64,000 nucleotides of DNA from the NCBI GenBank assembly GCA_020746995.1, contig JAGPXD010000004.1, positions 1,054,001-1,118,000 on the forward strand, read 5' to 3'. Source of the DNA: Plectosphaerella cucumerina (lineage: Eukaryota; Ascomycota; Sordariomycetes; Glomerellales; Plectosphaerellaceae). Positions 46,137 through 57,598 of this stretch are shown here, in pieces. How positions within the stretch are numbered: the stretch's first letter is position 1; each line of letters begins with the position of its first letter. Under the pieces are notes generated by a model. It worked only from the letters and a program-made list of their open reading frames with translations. It made no database searches and was not told where the DNA came from. The position numbers and the translations under genes were made by a program.

Positions 46137-49100
46137 ATGGACGTGACGTCTCTGCTCAACCTGAAAGCCCAACAGCAACAGCATCAGCAGCACTACCAGC
46201 AGCCCACTCCTCTCCGGACTACGTCTGTCCACTCGGAATCCGGAATCTCTACGACCACCTCGGGCTCCCTTTCGACCCCCTCCCCCGACACGGGCTTCGT
46301 CTCCAGACGCGCCAGCGAACAGCGTGTGACTCGGCGCCGTATGCCGTGGGACGCCGGCGGCTACTCACTACCTCTCACTCTCGACAACACCAAGCTCCCC
46401 ATGCATTCATCAAACCCCATGTTGCAGCGCGATTCCCCATTTGACCGCTCAACTTCTGGGAGTTCCTACGATCTGCCTTCCGAGACTTCGCACTCGCGAG
46501 CCAGCTCGATGAGCTCCACCTGCTTCGACATGTCGACCTCCAACAACGCGACGCCCATTACCAGCACACATCCCGGAAGGCAAGTTTCTCTCACTCCAAG
46601 TGTCTCCTTTTTCGCGGTCGGTGGTCTCGCTCTGCCGGCCCATGTGGGGCCGTGTCTCAGAGCGGGCAGCAGACGACGAGCGGACGACGGGACGGCTTGA
46701 TCTGGATTCAGGGGCTAACTTCAGAGACAGGTCGAGGTACTCCCGCGACGATGGCGCCCAAGGGTCCATGGGCGCGCCGCGCTCGCCCAAGCACAAGTTC
46801 TCGGACAGCTACAGCAGCTTGTCTTCGTACGCCTCCTCGTCCCTCCAGTCCGGATGCCACTCCCGGATATCTTCCATGTCCACCGTCAGCGGCCACCAGC
46901 CCTTCACGGCCATGCTGAACGACATGCCGACCTTTGAGACCAAGCTGGCCGAGCACCAGCAGCTCAGCGCGGACGGCATCCCCCTGTCTCCCAGGACGGC
47001 CATTCCCGCACCTATGCTCGCCTCGCCTACTGGTGAGGATGGACCTAGGGATCCCGCGAGGCCGCATAGCCCTTCAGATGCTATTCTCATCACGAGGGGT
47101 GCTGGGGGCAGCAACCGCTCCAGTCCCACCGATGCCATGAGGTGAGTTTTGACACTTGTGCCTGCCTGTTGTTGTTTTCTCTGTGTTGGGGAAAGTTCCC
47201 TTGTTTGGTTGAGCATGGAAAGTCCGGTCTTTCTATTTGCAGTGCAGTGCATAAGCTGGTAGTTGCCTTGCTTTGAGCTGCTGAGCGCATTCACTTGGAT
47301 GAATCACGCGCGCCGTGCGATTCGTCTGACGCACTGCCGTTCCTGCTATGGCAAGTGACTGCCCAGTGCCCTTGTCTGCGACGCAATTGTTTGGAGCGAT
47401 GTATTGTTCCCTCAACCTCTTTCCACACTCTCGCATTCATCGCGTTGCGCATTCAACGCGCCTCTCCCACAAGCGCCTATTCAGGGATCCTCGAATACGG
47501 CATCATTACGATTCTGGGCGAGGCGACGTCAACCCCTGAATCACTTCCTCTAGGAACTGATTCACAGCCTCTCCTCTCTTCATCATCGTCTCAACTTTCT
47601 ATCAGCGCGTTCTATCAACGCGTTCTTCAGGCCACCTTATAAAACCAAGCTCATCAGCTAACCTCCTTTTCAGCCCTCAACACCTCCCTCCCGCCAATAT
47701 CGGACTCCTCAACCTCCAAGATCAGCCTCTCCAGCGATCCCACAAGCGAACCGCCTCTGCGCCAGATTTCTCGGCCTTCTCCGGCCCTTCTCACTTCCAG
47801 CCTTTCCCTGCGGTCTCTGAGAACGCACCGTTCCCGCAAACCTACCCAATGGGTGATCAGACCAACACCGGCGCGGCTCCGGCCCCCGCCGTCCAGCCCG
47901 AGATCAAGTGCATGTACATTGCGTCGTGCAACACGGGCTCGCAGCCACGAAAGGCCATCTCCCACATCTTTGGCCGCAACAAGCTGTGCACCCGCATGAT
48001 CCCCAACCACGTCTGGGTCCACTACTGCCGCAAGCACTACCAGCGCAGCCGCTACCGCAACGGCCACGAGTACGCCAAGCTGCAGATCGACCTCGTCATC
48101 CAGCAGATCGAGCGCGTTCAGGCCTGGAGCGATGAGAACAAGGCGGCCGGCAACTCGGGCGTCGTCACCAGCTGGTCCCTCCAGCCGCGCAAGCGTGAGC
48201 AGAAGCGCCTCGAGGTCAAGCAGGAGAACAAGAAGCGGACATTCCAGCAGGACGACTCGGACGACGACGTCGACAATGCCGTTATGAACGGCACTGCCGT
48301 GCCCGACTGGCTGCAGGAGAGGTTCGCCGCCGGCTACGACACCCCTACCATCATGACCGTCGTCCAGCAGCTCAAGACGGAGATCCACGGCAACCAGCTC
48401 AGCCAGATCCCCGACATCGAGATCCTCCCGTCCATCAGCAGCGATGGCACTGAGGACAAGCCCAAGGCGCACCTGAAGCGCAAGACCAGCGGTGGCAACT
48501 CGAGCCACAAGCGGTCCCAGTCCATGGGCACCGCTCTCCGCCAGGACTTCCAGCCCATGCCTCGCATGCCTGGCCAGGCCGGCGGCTACCCCTTCCCCGA
48601 CTCCCAGGGAGACTTTGCCGGCAAGCGTGCCAGGACTGGCGACGGCTACTTCGGCGACCGCGTCGAGATGTCTCGGCCGTTCGACCGTCAGCCCAACCAC
48701 ATGCGCACCATGCAGCTGACGACGCGCATCCGCGAGGCCATCCCAGAGGAGCAGCAGTTCCAGCAGCAGGCCGACTACTCGTACGGTCCCGGCCCCGTCC
48801 AGCACGGTGGCCAGCCCGGTCCCCTGCCGGCGCCTATCCCCCAGCGCAGGCCCAGCCAGAGCACCGCCTCCCATCTCGAGGTGTCCAGCAACACTGGCAA
48901 CCCCTACCAGCAGCAGGACCTCCGCCGCCCCTCGCACCAGCGGTCCCAGAGCGACGCCAGCTCGTTCTACCAGAACTCGCCGCAGAACTACCGCCCCTCG
49001 TCCTCGGACTACCCGGCGCCGCCCGGCGTCTATGCCGCCCCTGGCCAGTACGACCAGGCCGCCTACGTCCAAGGCTACCCCCGCGCTGACGACCCTTACA

Positions 49101-49462
49101 TGGCTCAGGGCCAGCTCGCCGGCCAGGGCGTCCCCGTCACCCAGGCTCCCTACTACGCCGATGCCTCGCCGCGCCAGTACGCCGGCTACGCCCCGGCTCC
49201 GGGATCCTACTACGGCGTCGCCCCTCCCACGCAGTTCTCCATGCCTCCCGCGGCGGCCCGCCACAACCGCCACCAGAGCTCGCCCAACGTCGCCCGTCCT
49301 GGCGAGTACGCCACGGCTCCCAACATGCAGGGCCGCTTCGACATGGGCGGTTACGACCGCGCCGCCATGGACCAGCAGCGGGCGTATGACAACCAGCCGC
49401 GGCATCCCCAGGCCGTCATGGACGACGAGACGGCTCGCGCCCTCTACGCCGGCCGTCGGTGA
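46137..49462 (+). CDS. fungal regulator-like protein with Cys/His core
   Basis: Exons 46137-46579, 46731-47141 and 47674-49462 join in frame to 880 residues. The Ser/Gln-rich N-terminal third looks disordered. The conserved core, near residue 345, has KCMYIASCNTGSQPRKA, HIFGRNKLCTR and WVHYCRKHYQRSRYRN. Four Cys and several His in about 50 residues suggest zinc binding and perhaps nucleic-acid contact. A basic segment follows (RKREQKRLEVKQENKKR), then a long Gln/Pro/Tyr-rich tail. I believe this family is annotated as ORP1-like and includes Aspergillus OefC, whose overexpression gives a fluffy phenotype, but that name is from memory. The first intron has a GC donor (AAG/GCAAGT) and the second is unusually long (532 bp). 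The 9-kb upstream region suits a developmental regulator. Confidence 0.82.
46580..46730 (+). other. GC-AG intron
   Basis: The donor GCAAGT after AAG, with acceptor GAGACAG, is the only join that keeps the frame (R-SRYSRDD). GC donors with an otherwise perfect consensus are a known minor class in fungi. Confidence 0.7.
47142..47673 (+). other. long 532-bp intron with internal TATA element
   Basis: About five to ten times the usual intron length here. It has donor GTGAGT and acceptor CCTTTTCAG with branch GCTAACC. TATAAAA lies at 47638-47644, about 205 bp before an in-exon ATG (47849) that precedes the conserved core. An internal promoter for a short isoform is possible. Confidence 0.5.
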
Positions 49463-50143
49463 AGGATGGATGAACGGAGCAGCAGCAACAGGGGGGCCCA
49501 TTAAGCTACACTTGTAATACCAACAGATCAGCGCACGCGCTGAAAGCGACGACACTTTCCGATCCCCGGCCACCAGCGAGCAACGGGGCTTAGAGCTCCT
49601 CAGCCGATGGCGACTTTTGTCGCTGAGGACACCTTGAGTTCACACTCTTCTTTCACACGGGCCCCCTCTACGCACGACCATCACTACTACTACTACCGCG
49701 CGGCACTCGTCTTTTGCAGTTTCTGCTTTTCGGTATTTCCTATTTCTCTCAAAGGGGTCAAGACGACGGGTGACGGATGAGGTCGTCGATGACGAGGAGT
49801 CAGGCGGACGGGGTTGATGATCATGAGCAAGGACGGATGCATGGCACAAGGGAAAGGGGTGGACTGGTCCCCAAAAGTGACACACTGGGCGTTTTTTCTC
49901 ATTACCTGGGAGGCGGCATAGAGCGACATGACGCGGCGTCGGCTTTCTCTCACTCACTCTCCTTATTCCCCCCTCTGTCTTTCCGGATTCTCGCAAGGTT
50001 TTTGCTTTCTGCGTGCGGCCTGCCCCCCTTCTATCGCTGGGTCCAGGGACAGCCTCCTTCCAGGCTTCGATTGCTTAGATAGCTCGGCCGATGAAACTTT
50101 CATGATTCCATCCATCACTCTTCTGTTACCGTGACATGGCTGT
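49463..50143. other. convergent 3' spacer
   Basis: 3' flanks of the regulator-like and acetyltransferase genes. Nothing else was recognised. Confidence 0.45.
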
Positions 50144-50845
50144 CTATTCCCTCATCATGATCGATCCGCCATCCCAATCTGCCAACCGTCCCTGATTCGC
50201 GCGCCCGATCTGCACGAATCCGAACTTTTCATAAAACGGCTCCACGTCCTTCAGCCCGACAAGCCAGCACGCCGCGCCCTCGACGTCGATCACATCCTTC
50301 AACGCGCTGCGCACGAGTAACCCCCCGATCCCTCTCCCCTGCGTCTCCGGATCAACACCCAACGTGGAGAGATACCACGCCTCCTTCCTCCTCGGCGGAT
50401 TCGGATCTTCAGCTTCCAGCGTCGCTTCGACGGAATCATGCATCTCTGAAAAGATATCCGCCGCAGACGGGTCGGAACACCGGACTGGCCAGATGTATTC
50501 TTCTACCTGTCGGCGGAGGTTGACGAGTGGCTTTATCCAGGCGCGGAGGGTGAAGGAGCCTTCGTGGGCGGCGCGGGCTTGGGAGTCGGCCCAGGGACGG
50601 CGGAACCAGGCGAAACCCTTGATGGAAGAAGAGGAGGAGTCGACGGCGACGAGGAGGATTTGTTCCTCGTCGCCCCAGTAGCGGGCGTGGAAGAGGCGGT
50701 TCGCGTAGAGGGTCATGTCTTCTGGATACTGGGCGCGGCGGGGGTGGAGCATGTCCATTATGGTTTGGGGGCCGAAGGCGGAGAGGTAGATTGAGGAGAT
50801 GGCGGGGATGTCGGCGGCTGTGCCGCGGCGGATTGTGATGGGCAT
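50144..50845 (-). CDS. GNAT-family N-acetyltransferase
   Basis: Single-exon, 233 residues. The GNAT fold is shown by the N-terminal MPITIRRGTAADIPAI (strand 1 and helix 1), a central ILLVAVD strand, and the acetyl-CoA-binding motif LGVDPETQGRGIGGLLV (Q-x-x-G-x-G/A pattern, residues about 168-184). The C-terminal PFYEKFGFVQIG is the usual motif B end. No signal peptide. An acidic insertion between strands is typical of fungal members. Acceptor substrate unknown; these are often small-molecule acetyltransferases. Confidence 0.87.
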   Translation of the reverse strand: MPITIRRGTAADIPAISSIYLSAFGPQTIMDMLHPRRAQYPEDMTLYANRLFHARYWGDEEQILLVAVDSSSSSIKGFAWFRRPWADSQARAAHEGSFTLRAWIKPLVNLRRQVEEYIWPVRCSDPSAADIFSEMHDSVEATLEAEDPNPPRRKEAWYLSTLGVDPETQGRGIGGLLVRSALKDVIDVEGAACWLVGLKDVEPFYEKFGFVQIGRANQGRLADWDGGSIMMRE

Positions 50846-51343
50846 GGCGGTGGTTGCTGTAGGGGGCAGAGGTTGAGTCTCCTCGTGGTTGGAGATGGCG
50901 TTGGAGAGAAGTGAGGTGAAGGTGAAGTAGTCGGCGAGGCTCTGACGCCCTTGATATGACAGCCCAAAGTTCCCTTTTACCCCACATAAGCGAGATCCTT
51001 CCCGCGCCGGCGTGAGTCAAGCTGTCGGCACTGGCTGCATGACAATCCTGAAGGGGCAGGTCGAACGGCGGTGGGCGTTTTCGTGGACTTTGTGGCGGCG
51101 GTATAAAAGCCGAGGTTCAACGCCATGGAAGTTTCATGGGTTAGGTACGTTGGAGTCATCAAATAATCTGAGAAAGAAACCAACATCGAGTATAGCTCCA
51201 GCGCCAAAAGAAGAAGACCATCATTCCCGGATGTTGTTCCCATCTCACTGGCAACGGCCGAGACTCGTGATAGCATCCGGCCTCAGCCGACTGTCAGGCC
51301 CGTCGTCCAAAACACCAAGAATCATCGCGCAAAAAGTAAATCT
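50846..51343. other. spacer with isolated TATA box
   Basis: Upstream of the acetyltransferase. TATAAAAG at 51102-51109 (plus strand) is followed by a 13-codon ORF (ATG 51125), with no larger plus-strand gene nearby. A T-run on the minus strand (complement of 51331-51335) just past the tRNA is the likely Pol III terminator. Confidence 0.45.
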
Positions 51344-51417
51344 TGATTCAAGGGAGGCTCGAACTCCCGACCTTCAGTGTGTTAGACTGACGTGATAACC
51401 AACTACACCATCGAACC
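51344..51417 (-). tRNA. tRNA-Val (anticodon AAC)
   Basis: 74-nt cloverleaf on the minus strand without an intron. Acceptor stem GGTTCGA pairs with TTGAATC plus discriminator A. The D arm is GTGTAGTTGGTTATCAC. The anticodon arm TCAGT-CTAACAC-ACTGA gives anticodon AAC. The T arm is GGGAG-TTCGAGC-CTCCC. A T5 run follows 8 nt past the 3' end. The A box (TGGTGTAGTTGG) and B box (AGTTCGAGCCT) are intact. Confidence 0.96.
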
Positions 51418-52236
51418 GATTATTAGAACGCGGGGCAGGGTGGCGAAATATGGATTCTCGCTGAGGGGATCGATCCTCACCCCAGGCCAGGCCGTTATTG
51501 AGTTTGACTTCCCTTCTCGAACTTTGGCCTCACCGGCATAAGAACCGAATCTCCCCTGACATCTTCCTACCACATCCCGATTCCTTTCTCCCCGTCGGAA
51601 CGGTTCCGACCCGGCCTCGCTGGACCCGGACCTGACCCCGGAGATGGGTAAGAATCAGGCTCAGCGTCCGCTCAGGCCCTGTTGATCCCTCCAGCCACCT
51701 CTGCGCTGGGGCATTTCCTCGGCAGTCACAACCGGGGTAAAACAACAGCTTCCTCCCACAGCTCCGGGCTCCCCTCCCCTCGGATGATCTGCGCTTCGGC
51801 GCGAGCTCCCCCGGGTTCAGGCCCTGGGCCCTGATCGCTGTCGAAGACCTAGGGATGCTGGTGGCAAGCTGGCTTGGGGGCGTCTAGGTTTCTCGGGGAC
51901 CGACCTTGAGTAAAACTCCACGAACCAGCTGGGGCCGAACCAAGTCGATCGACGAGCCACGCCGCCCCCGGCAAATCGAACCGTAATAGGAACAGAGGCA
52001 CATGCTGATCTGCCACTCAAAAGCAGCTGAGGCGTCCTGCTTGCCCGCATATGCCGGCGCCGGCCCTCGGCCCCGGGTTCCATCGTCACGCCATGTCCCG
52101 GGAGCTGACAACCCCCCCGCGGCGGCCTTGGGTCTCCTCTGCCCCAACTGCCGAACGCCCACATTCTGGCCCGTTTCGCCTAAACCAACATCGACACTTC
52201 TTCCAGGCGTGCAGGGCATCAGCATTGATTCATACC
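51418..52236 (+). promoter_or_regulatory. region upstream of the dehalogenase-like gene
   Basis: About 800 bp between the tRNA and the start codon at 52237. The plus-strand frame of the next gene is open from 52051, so a 62-residue N-terminal extension is possible, but the conserved domain starts only after the later ATG. No TATA box or RNA gene was recognised. Confidence 0.4.
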
Positions 52237-53046
52237 ATGTCGTCCCCCGAGCTTGTCAAGACCAACGTCAAGGCGCTTGCCTTTGACGTCTTTGGCACCG
52301 TCGTCGATTGGCGATCATCCGTCACTTCCGAGCTCGCGTCGCTCGCCGAGGCCAAGTCGTCGTCCTCTGCGACCTCCGCCGCTAGCTCACAGCAGCAACA
52401 GGCCCTCGCTCGACTCGCTTCCGAGGACTGGGGCGCCTTCGCCCAAGCCTGGCGCAACACGTACAAAGAATTCGTCCGCAGTTTCGTGCCAGGTGAAACG
52501 CCCTGGAGGGACATTGACACGCATCATCTCGTGGCGCTACGGGGTCTGCTCCGGGAACGAGGCCTCGATGACGTCTACTCCGAGGCCGAGCTTCTCCATC
52601 TCAGCCACGTCTGGCACCGCCTCACTCCTTGGGACGACTCGGCCGCGGGCCTGGCCCGCCTCGGCCACCGCTACGTGACCGCCACCTTGTCCAACGGCAA
52701 CAAGACGCTGTTGAGGGACCTGGACGACTCGGGGCCACTTGGCTTTCAGAAGATCATCTCGGCGGAGGATTTCAAGGCTTACAAGCCTCACCCGGACGTC
52801 TACCTAGGGGCAGTGCGGGAGCTGGGACTCAAGCAGCCGGGCGATGTGGCCCTAGTGGCCGCGCACTTGTCTGACCTCTGGGCGGCCAAGCAGGTCGGAC
52901 TGAGGACCGTCTACGTGGAAAGACCACAGGAAGAGGACTGGCAGCCGGGTGAAGAGAGGTACCAGCAGGCCCGGGAGTGGGTGGATATCTGGGTCAGTGA
53001 GGGTGCCGGCGGGTTCCTCGCCGTTGCGGAGGCTTTGGGCATCTAG
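52237..53046 (+). CDS. HAD-superfamily 2-haloacid dehalogenase-like protein
   Basis: Single exon, 269 residues from ATG 52237, chosen because the family domain starts a few residues later. Haloacid dehalogenase fold with all four motifs: FDVFGTVVDW (nucleophile Asp17), TLSNGNK (Ser/Asn), YKPHPDVY (Lys) and VAAHLSDLWAAKQVGLRTVYVER. This combination with the DxFGTxxDW start is typical of the L-2-haloacid dehalogenase (type II) subgroup. It hydrolyses short 2-haloacids, but many fungal members have unknown substrates. A Ser/Gln-rich insertion at about 40-60 lies in the cap. No targeting signal. Confidence 0.88.
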   Translation: MSSPELVKTNVKALAFDVFGTVVDWRSSVTSELASLAEAKSSSSATSAASSQQQQALARLASEDWGAFAQAWRNTYKEFVRSFVPGETPWRDIDTHHLVALRGLLRERGLDDVYSEAELLHLSHVWHRLTPWDDSAAGLARLGHRYVTATLSNGNKTLLRDLDDSGPLGFQKIISAEDFKAYKPHPDVYLGAVRELGLKQPGDVALVAAHLSDLWAAKQVGLRTVYVERPQEEDWQPGEERYQQAREWVDIWVSEGAGGFLAVAEALGI

Positions 53047-56000
53047 GCAGCTTTGTAGTAAGATCTGACGAGCTGCTGCAGTCTTCCAACGAGTCAACGC
53101 ACACCGGCCTCGGCTCGAGGTTGGTTGCTTTTCCAGACTTGCAGAAGATGCCACATGGCGGCTGGTTCCCTGGACCACTCGCGGAGACTGGATGTGCATG
53201 CAGTGCAGATGACGGGCCCGGGAGAGCCCGCTCAGCATGTGAACCGGACCCGGCGCCTATCTTGGCTTGCTCGTGTCTCGTCTCGCCACCGCATGGCATG
53301 TGTCCGCTTGCCCCATCCCGCCTCTCTCGTATGCACAAGGTACGAGCAACAGAAACCCTCCGAGGCACAAGGATAATTATTCGGAAATCATGTCAGACCC
53401 GGAAACCGGCTTATTCGGTGCACCAGCAGAGTGTTGCGTGCCCTGCTTGCGTGGCCCAGGGGAGGGAGCAAACTTGAACCAGGTTCCCGGGCTGAGAATG
53501 TTGACGAGTGGTCAACAACCCGGTTGCTTGGGTGTGAGATGCTTGCTCCATCCCATCCCGGCTTATCCTCTGGGGCCGGCCGTCGTCTGTTGTTATTGTT
53601 GGACATGCTGATCGGAAAGCGAAAAGCTCGATCCTGATCTAGGGCGGATCATGGATGCGGGGAGGCGATTGTTACTCGTAGGCAAGCGGCGGCCTTGCGG
53701 GCGACGATCCACACCTGAGTTGGGATACCCCCGACGCCCATGTGGTTCGCAACTGGGGCAGGTCGAGGGCCAGGCCACAATGGGCGGCCGCGTGATCGCC
53801 GCGAGAATGCAGCGGGTGGGACCAAGAGGCAAACAAGGTCAGGCGGGAGGCGCTGTTGAATGCCCATGGCGGGACAATGCTCCAAACAAACAAGGCCCGG
53901 AGGAAGCACCCGGCGGGCGGCGGGAGACAAGTTGCCCGCCTGGCTGGGTCAAGACGAGTGAGGGTGAGCCGCCAACACGCAAGGCGGCCGCCGGGTTGTA
54001 GATAGGCACAATGCTGGGCCGCCGGCCAAGCAACTGTCAAGAGCCGAGGGCCGATATGTGTGTCGTCGCGCCGCGCACACCATACCACACAGGAGAGAAG
54101 ACCATGTCGGCAGTGGGCAGTGTTGCAGGGTAGGGTAGCCCTTGGTTAGGGTGACCTGGGAAGGCTTCCCCGCAAATATGATGGGATGTCTCGAATGCCT
54201 TCGATGCATTCTGACTAGCCAGCCAAGGGGCGCTAGCACAGAATAGAGGCGAGATGCGACGATTGGGCGTGGGCTGGCGGCATTGGTGGACGATGTTCCG
54301 GTTCGGGGCACCTCTTCGGGTAACTGAGGGGGAGTGGACGGACGGGCAGTGCTCGTGGTGTTGGAGCGAGGTTGCGTAGTAGCCGCGCTGAGCGAGGGTC
54401 GACGTGAAGCCATGTCGGAAGGACCAGGACGGGCCGGGATCGTGCGACGAGCGTGTCTGGTGGCCATCTCGGACGGGGAGGGAGCCGCCAGTGGTTGGTT
54501 GGCAGGGCTCGACGTGGGAAAGCCATGCGGAGATGCGATGGCGGCAACCCGACGAGCCAGGAGGCGAGAGAAGGTGAGAGAAGAGAAGGAGGCGCGGCGC
54601 GGCAGGCTCAGGGCTCAGGCTCAGGCGCAGGCTCAGGGTGCCGCGGCCGGGCATGAACGGGACGGCTTGCTAAAGGCAGCGAGGGGTCTCGGATTGCGAA
54701 TCAGGAGCCATGCGCGAATCATGGAGGGGCAAAGCAGGCAGGGCAGCAGATGGGCGACCTGTCCGCCATGCGATCTGTGTATGTTCGGACGGATGCCGTG
54801 ATGGGCAGTGCATGTTCCTCCGGTGATGCCCAACGATGGCGTTGGCAGACTCGGAGGGAGCTCGACTCGACTCGACTCGACTCGACAGGCGCGCGGTCCT
54901 AGCACTTTGGGGGGCATGCCGACAGCCTGTTCCTCGTTAGCAGGTGCAGCGTGCGTTTGTGGTGCGTGGGTGCGATTGCCTCTTCGATGGTCGGCCGACT
55001 GTGCGGTCGCATTGGCGGCGTGGACCCCGCATATGGGACGGACGATTAGTGCGTGGATTTCCTCTGTAGTCTCCAGCTTGTCAAGCTGCTGGTGTCAGCG
55101 TGCCAGTCAAGTGCAAGTGCCAGTGGTGAGGTCCCCGGGCCAGACCCGGCACCACCACCAGTTCGCACCAATGCGTTGCAGTAGCGGATGGCAGCGGGGG
55201 ATCCGCGGGGTGCATGGCGCTGTCCAGAGGATGTACTGTAGTGGTGGTGTTGGGGTGGTGGATGTGTGTGTTGTCGAAGAGATGGGATGCTTCTAGTTGC
55301 GGTGGTTGTGGTGTGGCGATCCCGATATGGTGGAAAGGCACCGGAACTGCACGGTGATCTGAGAAGCCTAAGGTAAGGCTCCGGGTTGAAGTGCGTCCCG
55401 AAGCCATACCCGTCCGAGAAGAAGATCGTCCTCGGGGATCGTCGAGATGGAAGGAAGGAAAGGAAAGGAAAGGAAAGAGTTGGCCAAGAAGGGAAGGAAG
55501 GGTCACGGTAGGAGCTGGAAGGAGTTGGGTCCCCGATGCATGGAAGGAAGGAGCTGTTGGGCTGTTGGGGAGGCAAGCAGTGTGTTGGAAGGGGCGTGGG
55601 ATGCTCTTGCCTCGACCCAACCACGACTCCACGGATGGAAGCAACGGAAGGAGCATCTCACCAGCACCCACGTCCCTACCTAACCTCACGGGCAGAGCAC
55701 ACGACTCCATTCCTCCCATCCCTTCCTGCACCTCACCACCAACACCAGCACAGACTCTCTATTCAGGCGCCCCGAGAGCATGGGATCGCCTCCATCGAAC
55801 CAACCAAGCCCAACCAGACTCACCCCGCGCCCCCCGGTTCATCCAACCTATCGACCCTCCCCTCCCCCTCCCCCCAGACTACTGCATCACCGGGTGCCTT
55901 TCTCGCGAGATCCAACTTTATCCGGTCCAACACAATACAAGCAACAGCAAAAGGTGCCCTAGCCCGGCCGAGGCCATCTGTGCCAAGCCCCGCCGGCGCT

Positions 56001-57598
56001 GTCAACACCCTGTCTCTCTGGCTGTCTGGATGCCTGCCTCGTCGGTCCGTCCAATACATTGCCCCTACTTTGCCATACGGCCGTTTCTCCCGATCCTCCG
56101 ACCTGCGACTTGAGACGACGGGGGGGCGGAAGCACGAAATTGGATATAGAGACAGACCATCCTCGTTCTTGGATGGTGTAAGTGCTCGTCTCTCAGCTCA
56201 GCACCAACACTGCCACAATCCTAACACTTTGTCTGTCCCAGGGCCAAGTCATACTCGACAACCACTACCAATACTTGTACCCCCGCACACCGGCCCCAAA
56301 AACGCTGGACCTGACCGGCGAGAGATAAGAGATCTCAATCAGCTTTCCATCTGCACCGCTGCTGCCCGCCAGCTGCCCGCCGCCGTTTCAGGACTCAGAT
56401 TGGTCCCGACCACCCTGGAACAGACGTCAACGTCCGTCGCATCACATCGCATCAGCGCCCCTCATCGAGTGTCCAGCCCGAATTGAGTTGACTCCTCAAC
56501 TCTCGATTCTCTCGTCGCCGGGCCCGAACTGCCAACATCTCGTTGCCTCTCCAGCTTTGACTCCTCTTCGACTCCTCCTCCTCCTCCTACACCTGCAGCC
56601 CGCTTCCACCATCCAGTAACCCCGGCAGCTCCCACCAGAGCAGCTCGCTGTCGCCCCTCCGCCAGCCAGCGCCTCGCAGCATCTCGGGCCCCCGCGCCCA
56701 CTTGGGCCGAAGTAGCCCCCCCCTCTTCTCCCCCCCTTTACCTAGCGAGCCGCTATGGGAGGGTAGCTACCCTGCCCTGCCCTACCCTACGAGTACATTC
56801 GGTTCTCTCCTCTCCCCTCCTCCTCTCCCTAGCTACGACAGGACAGCACTGCACCTACCAACCTGGGGCCTGCAACCACTTGCAGGAACTCCCTGCTCCC
56901 CCGCCGCTTTTGTCCCAACCCGGCCTCCTCCTCCTTGCTGGTCCTTTTTTCCAGGGAACACCCCCAAGCTCGACCACCACACCCAGACCAGACAAGACCA
57001 GACAGACACCACACCAGCCAGCCAGCCAGGCCGACCCCGACCCGCCAGCCCATATTTCTCCACCCCTTGTCCGTCGACTTCTTACGACCTTGGACTTTCT
57101 CTGTCTGTCGGTCCCAAGTCCCCACGCCCGCCTCGGGGCTCCAAATTCATTCTAGACTCGGCATCTTGCTTCCCATTTCTTTCCCCCCCTCCCCTCCCAC
57201 CATCGCCCCTTCCCGTTCAGGTCCAAACAAACCAACCCGTCCTTCTTTCGTAGCAGCACCCCGCTCGGACGATCACCACAGACACCACCTCACCTCCATC
57301 CAGCCGGAAACCACAGGCAGCCTCTTTCTTCCTGCCTTGCCCAACCCCTCCGACTCCGTGCCCGGCCTAAATTCCCGTCCCTCGACGACCTCACTTCCTC
57401 TTCTCCATCCTCCCCCCATCCCTCCCCGCTCTCTCCCTCCCTCGACTGGCCTCGTCGCCGGCTGCAATTCGACTCCTCGGCCCGGCTGCGCGCGACCGAT
57501 TCGTCCATCCATTCACCTATCCGCCTGCTTGATTGCTCGCCCGCCCGTTCTCCTCTCCTCGCCCACTCTTTCCCCCCAATCCCGGACATCTGCCCAAC
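53047..57598. other. 4.5-kb gene-poor region upstream of ras2
   Basis: No supported gene. Microsatellites: GGCTCA-type at about 54605-54637, CTCGA x5 at 54861-54886 and GGAAA-type at about 55450-55477. From about 56.4 kb the plus strand is strongly C/CT-rich and purine-poor, as expected of a long 5' leader of ras2. Open frames in it (up to about 316 codons) are Pro/Ser/Arg-rich and lack family motifs. Confidence 0.5.

Noticed and set aside
47654..49573. 639-codon open frame on the minus strand
   Set aside because: Exact antisense of the conserved Cys/His regulator exon. Its Val/Ala/Leu/Gly-rich translation is the mirror of GC-rich coding sequence and shows no family motif.
55536..56486. 316-codon plus-strand open frame before ras2
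   Set aside because: Pro/Ser/Thr/His-rich with CT-repeat character; better explained as leader or intergenic DNA.
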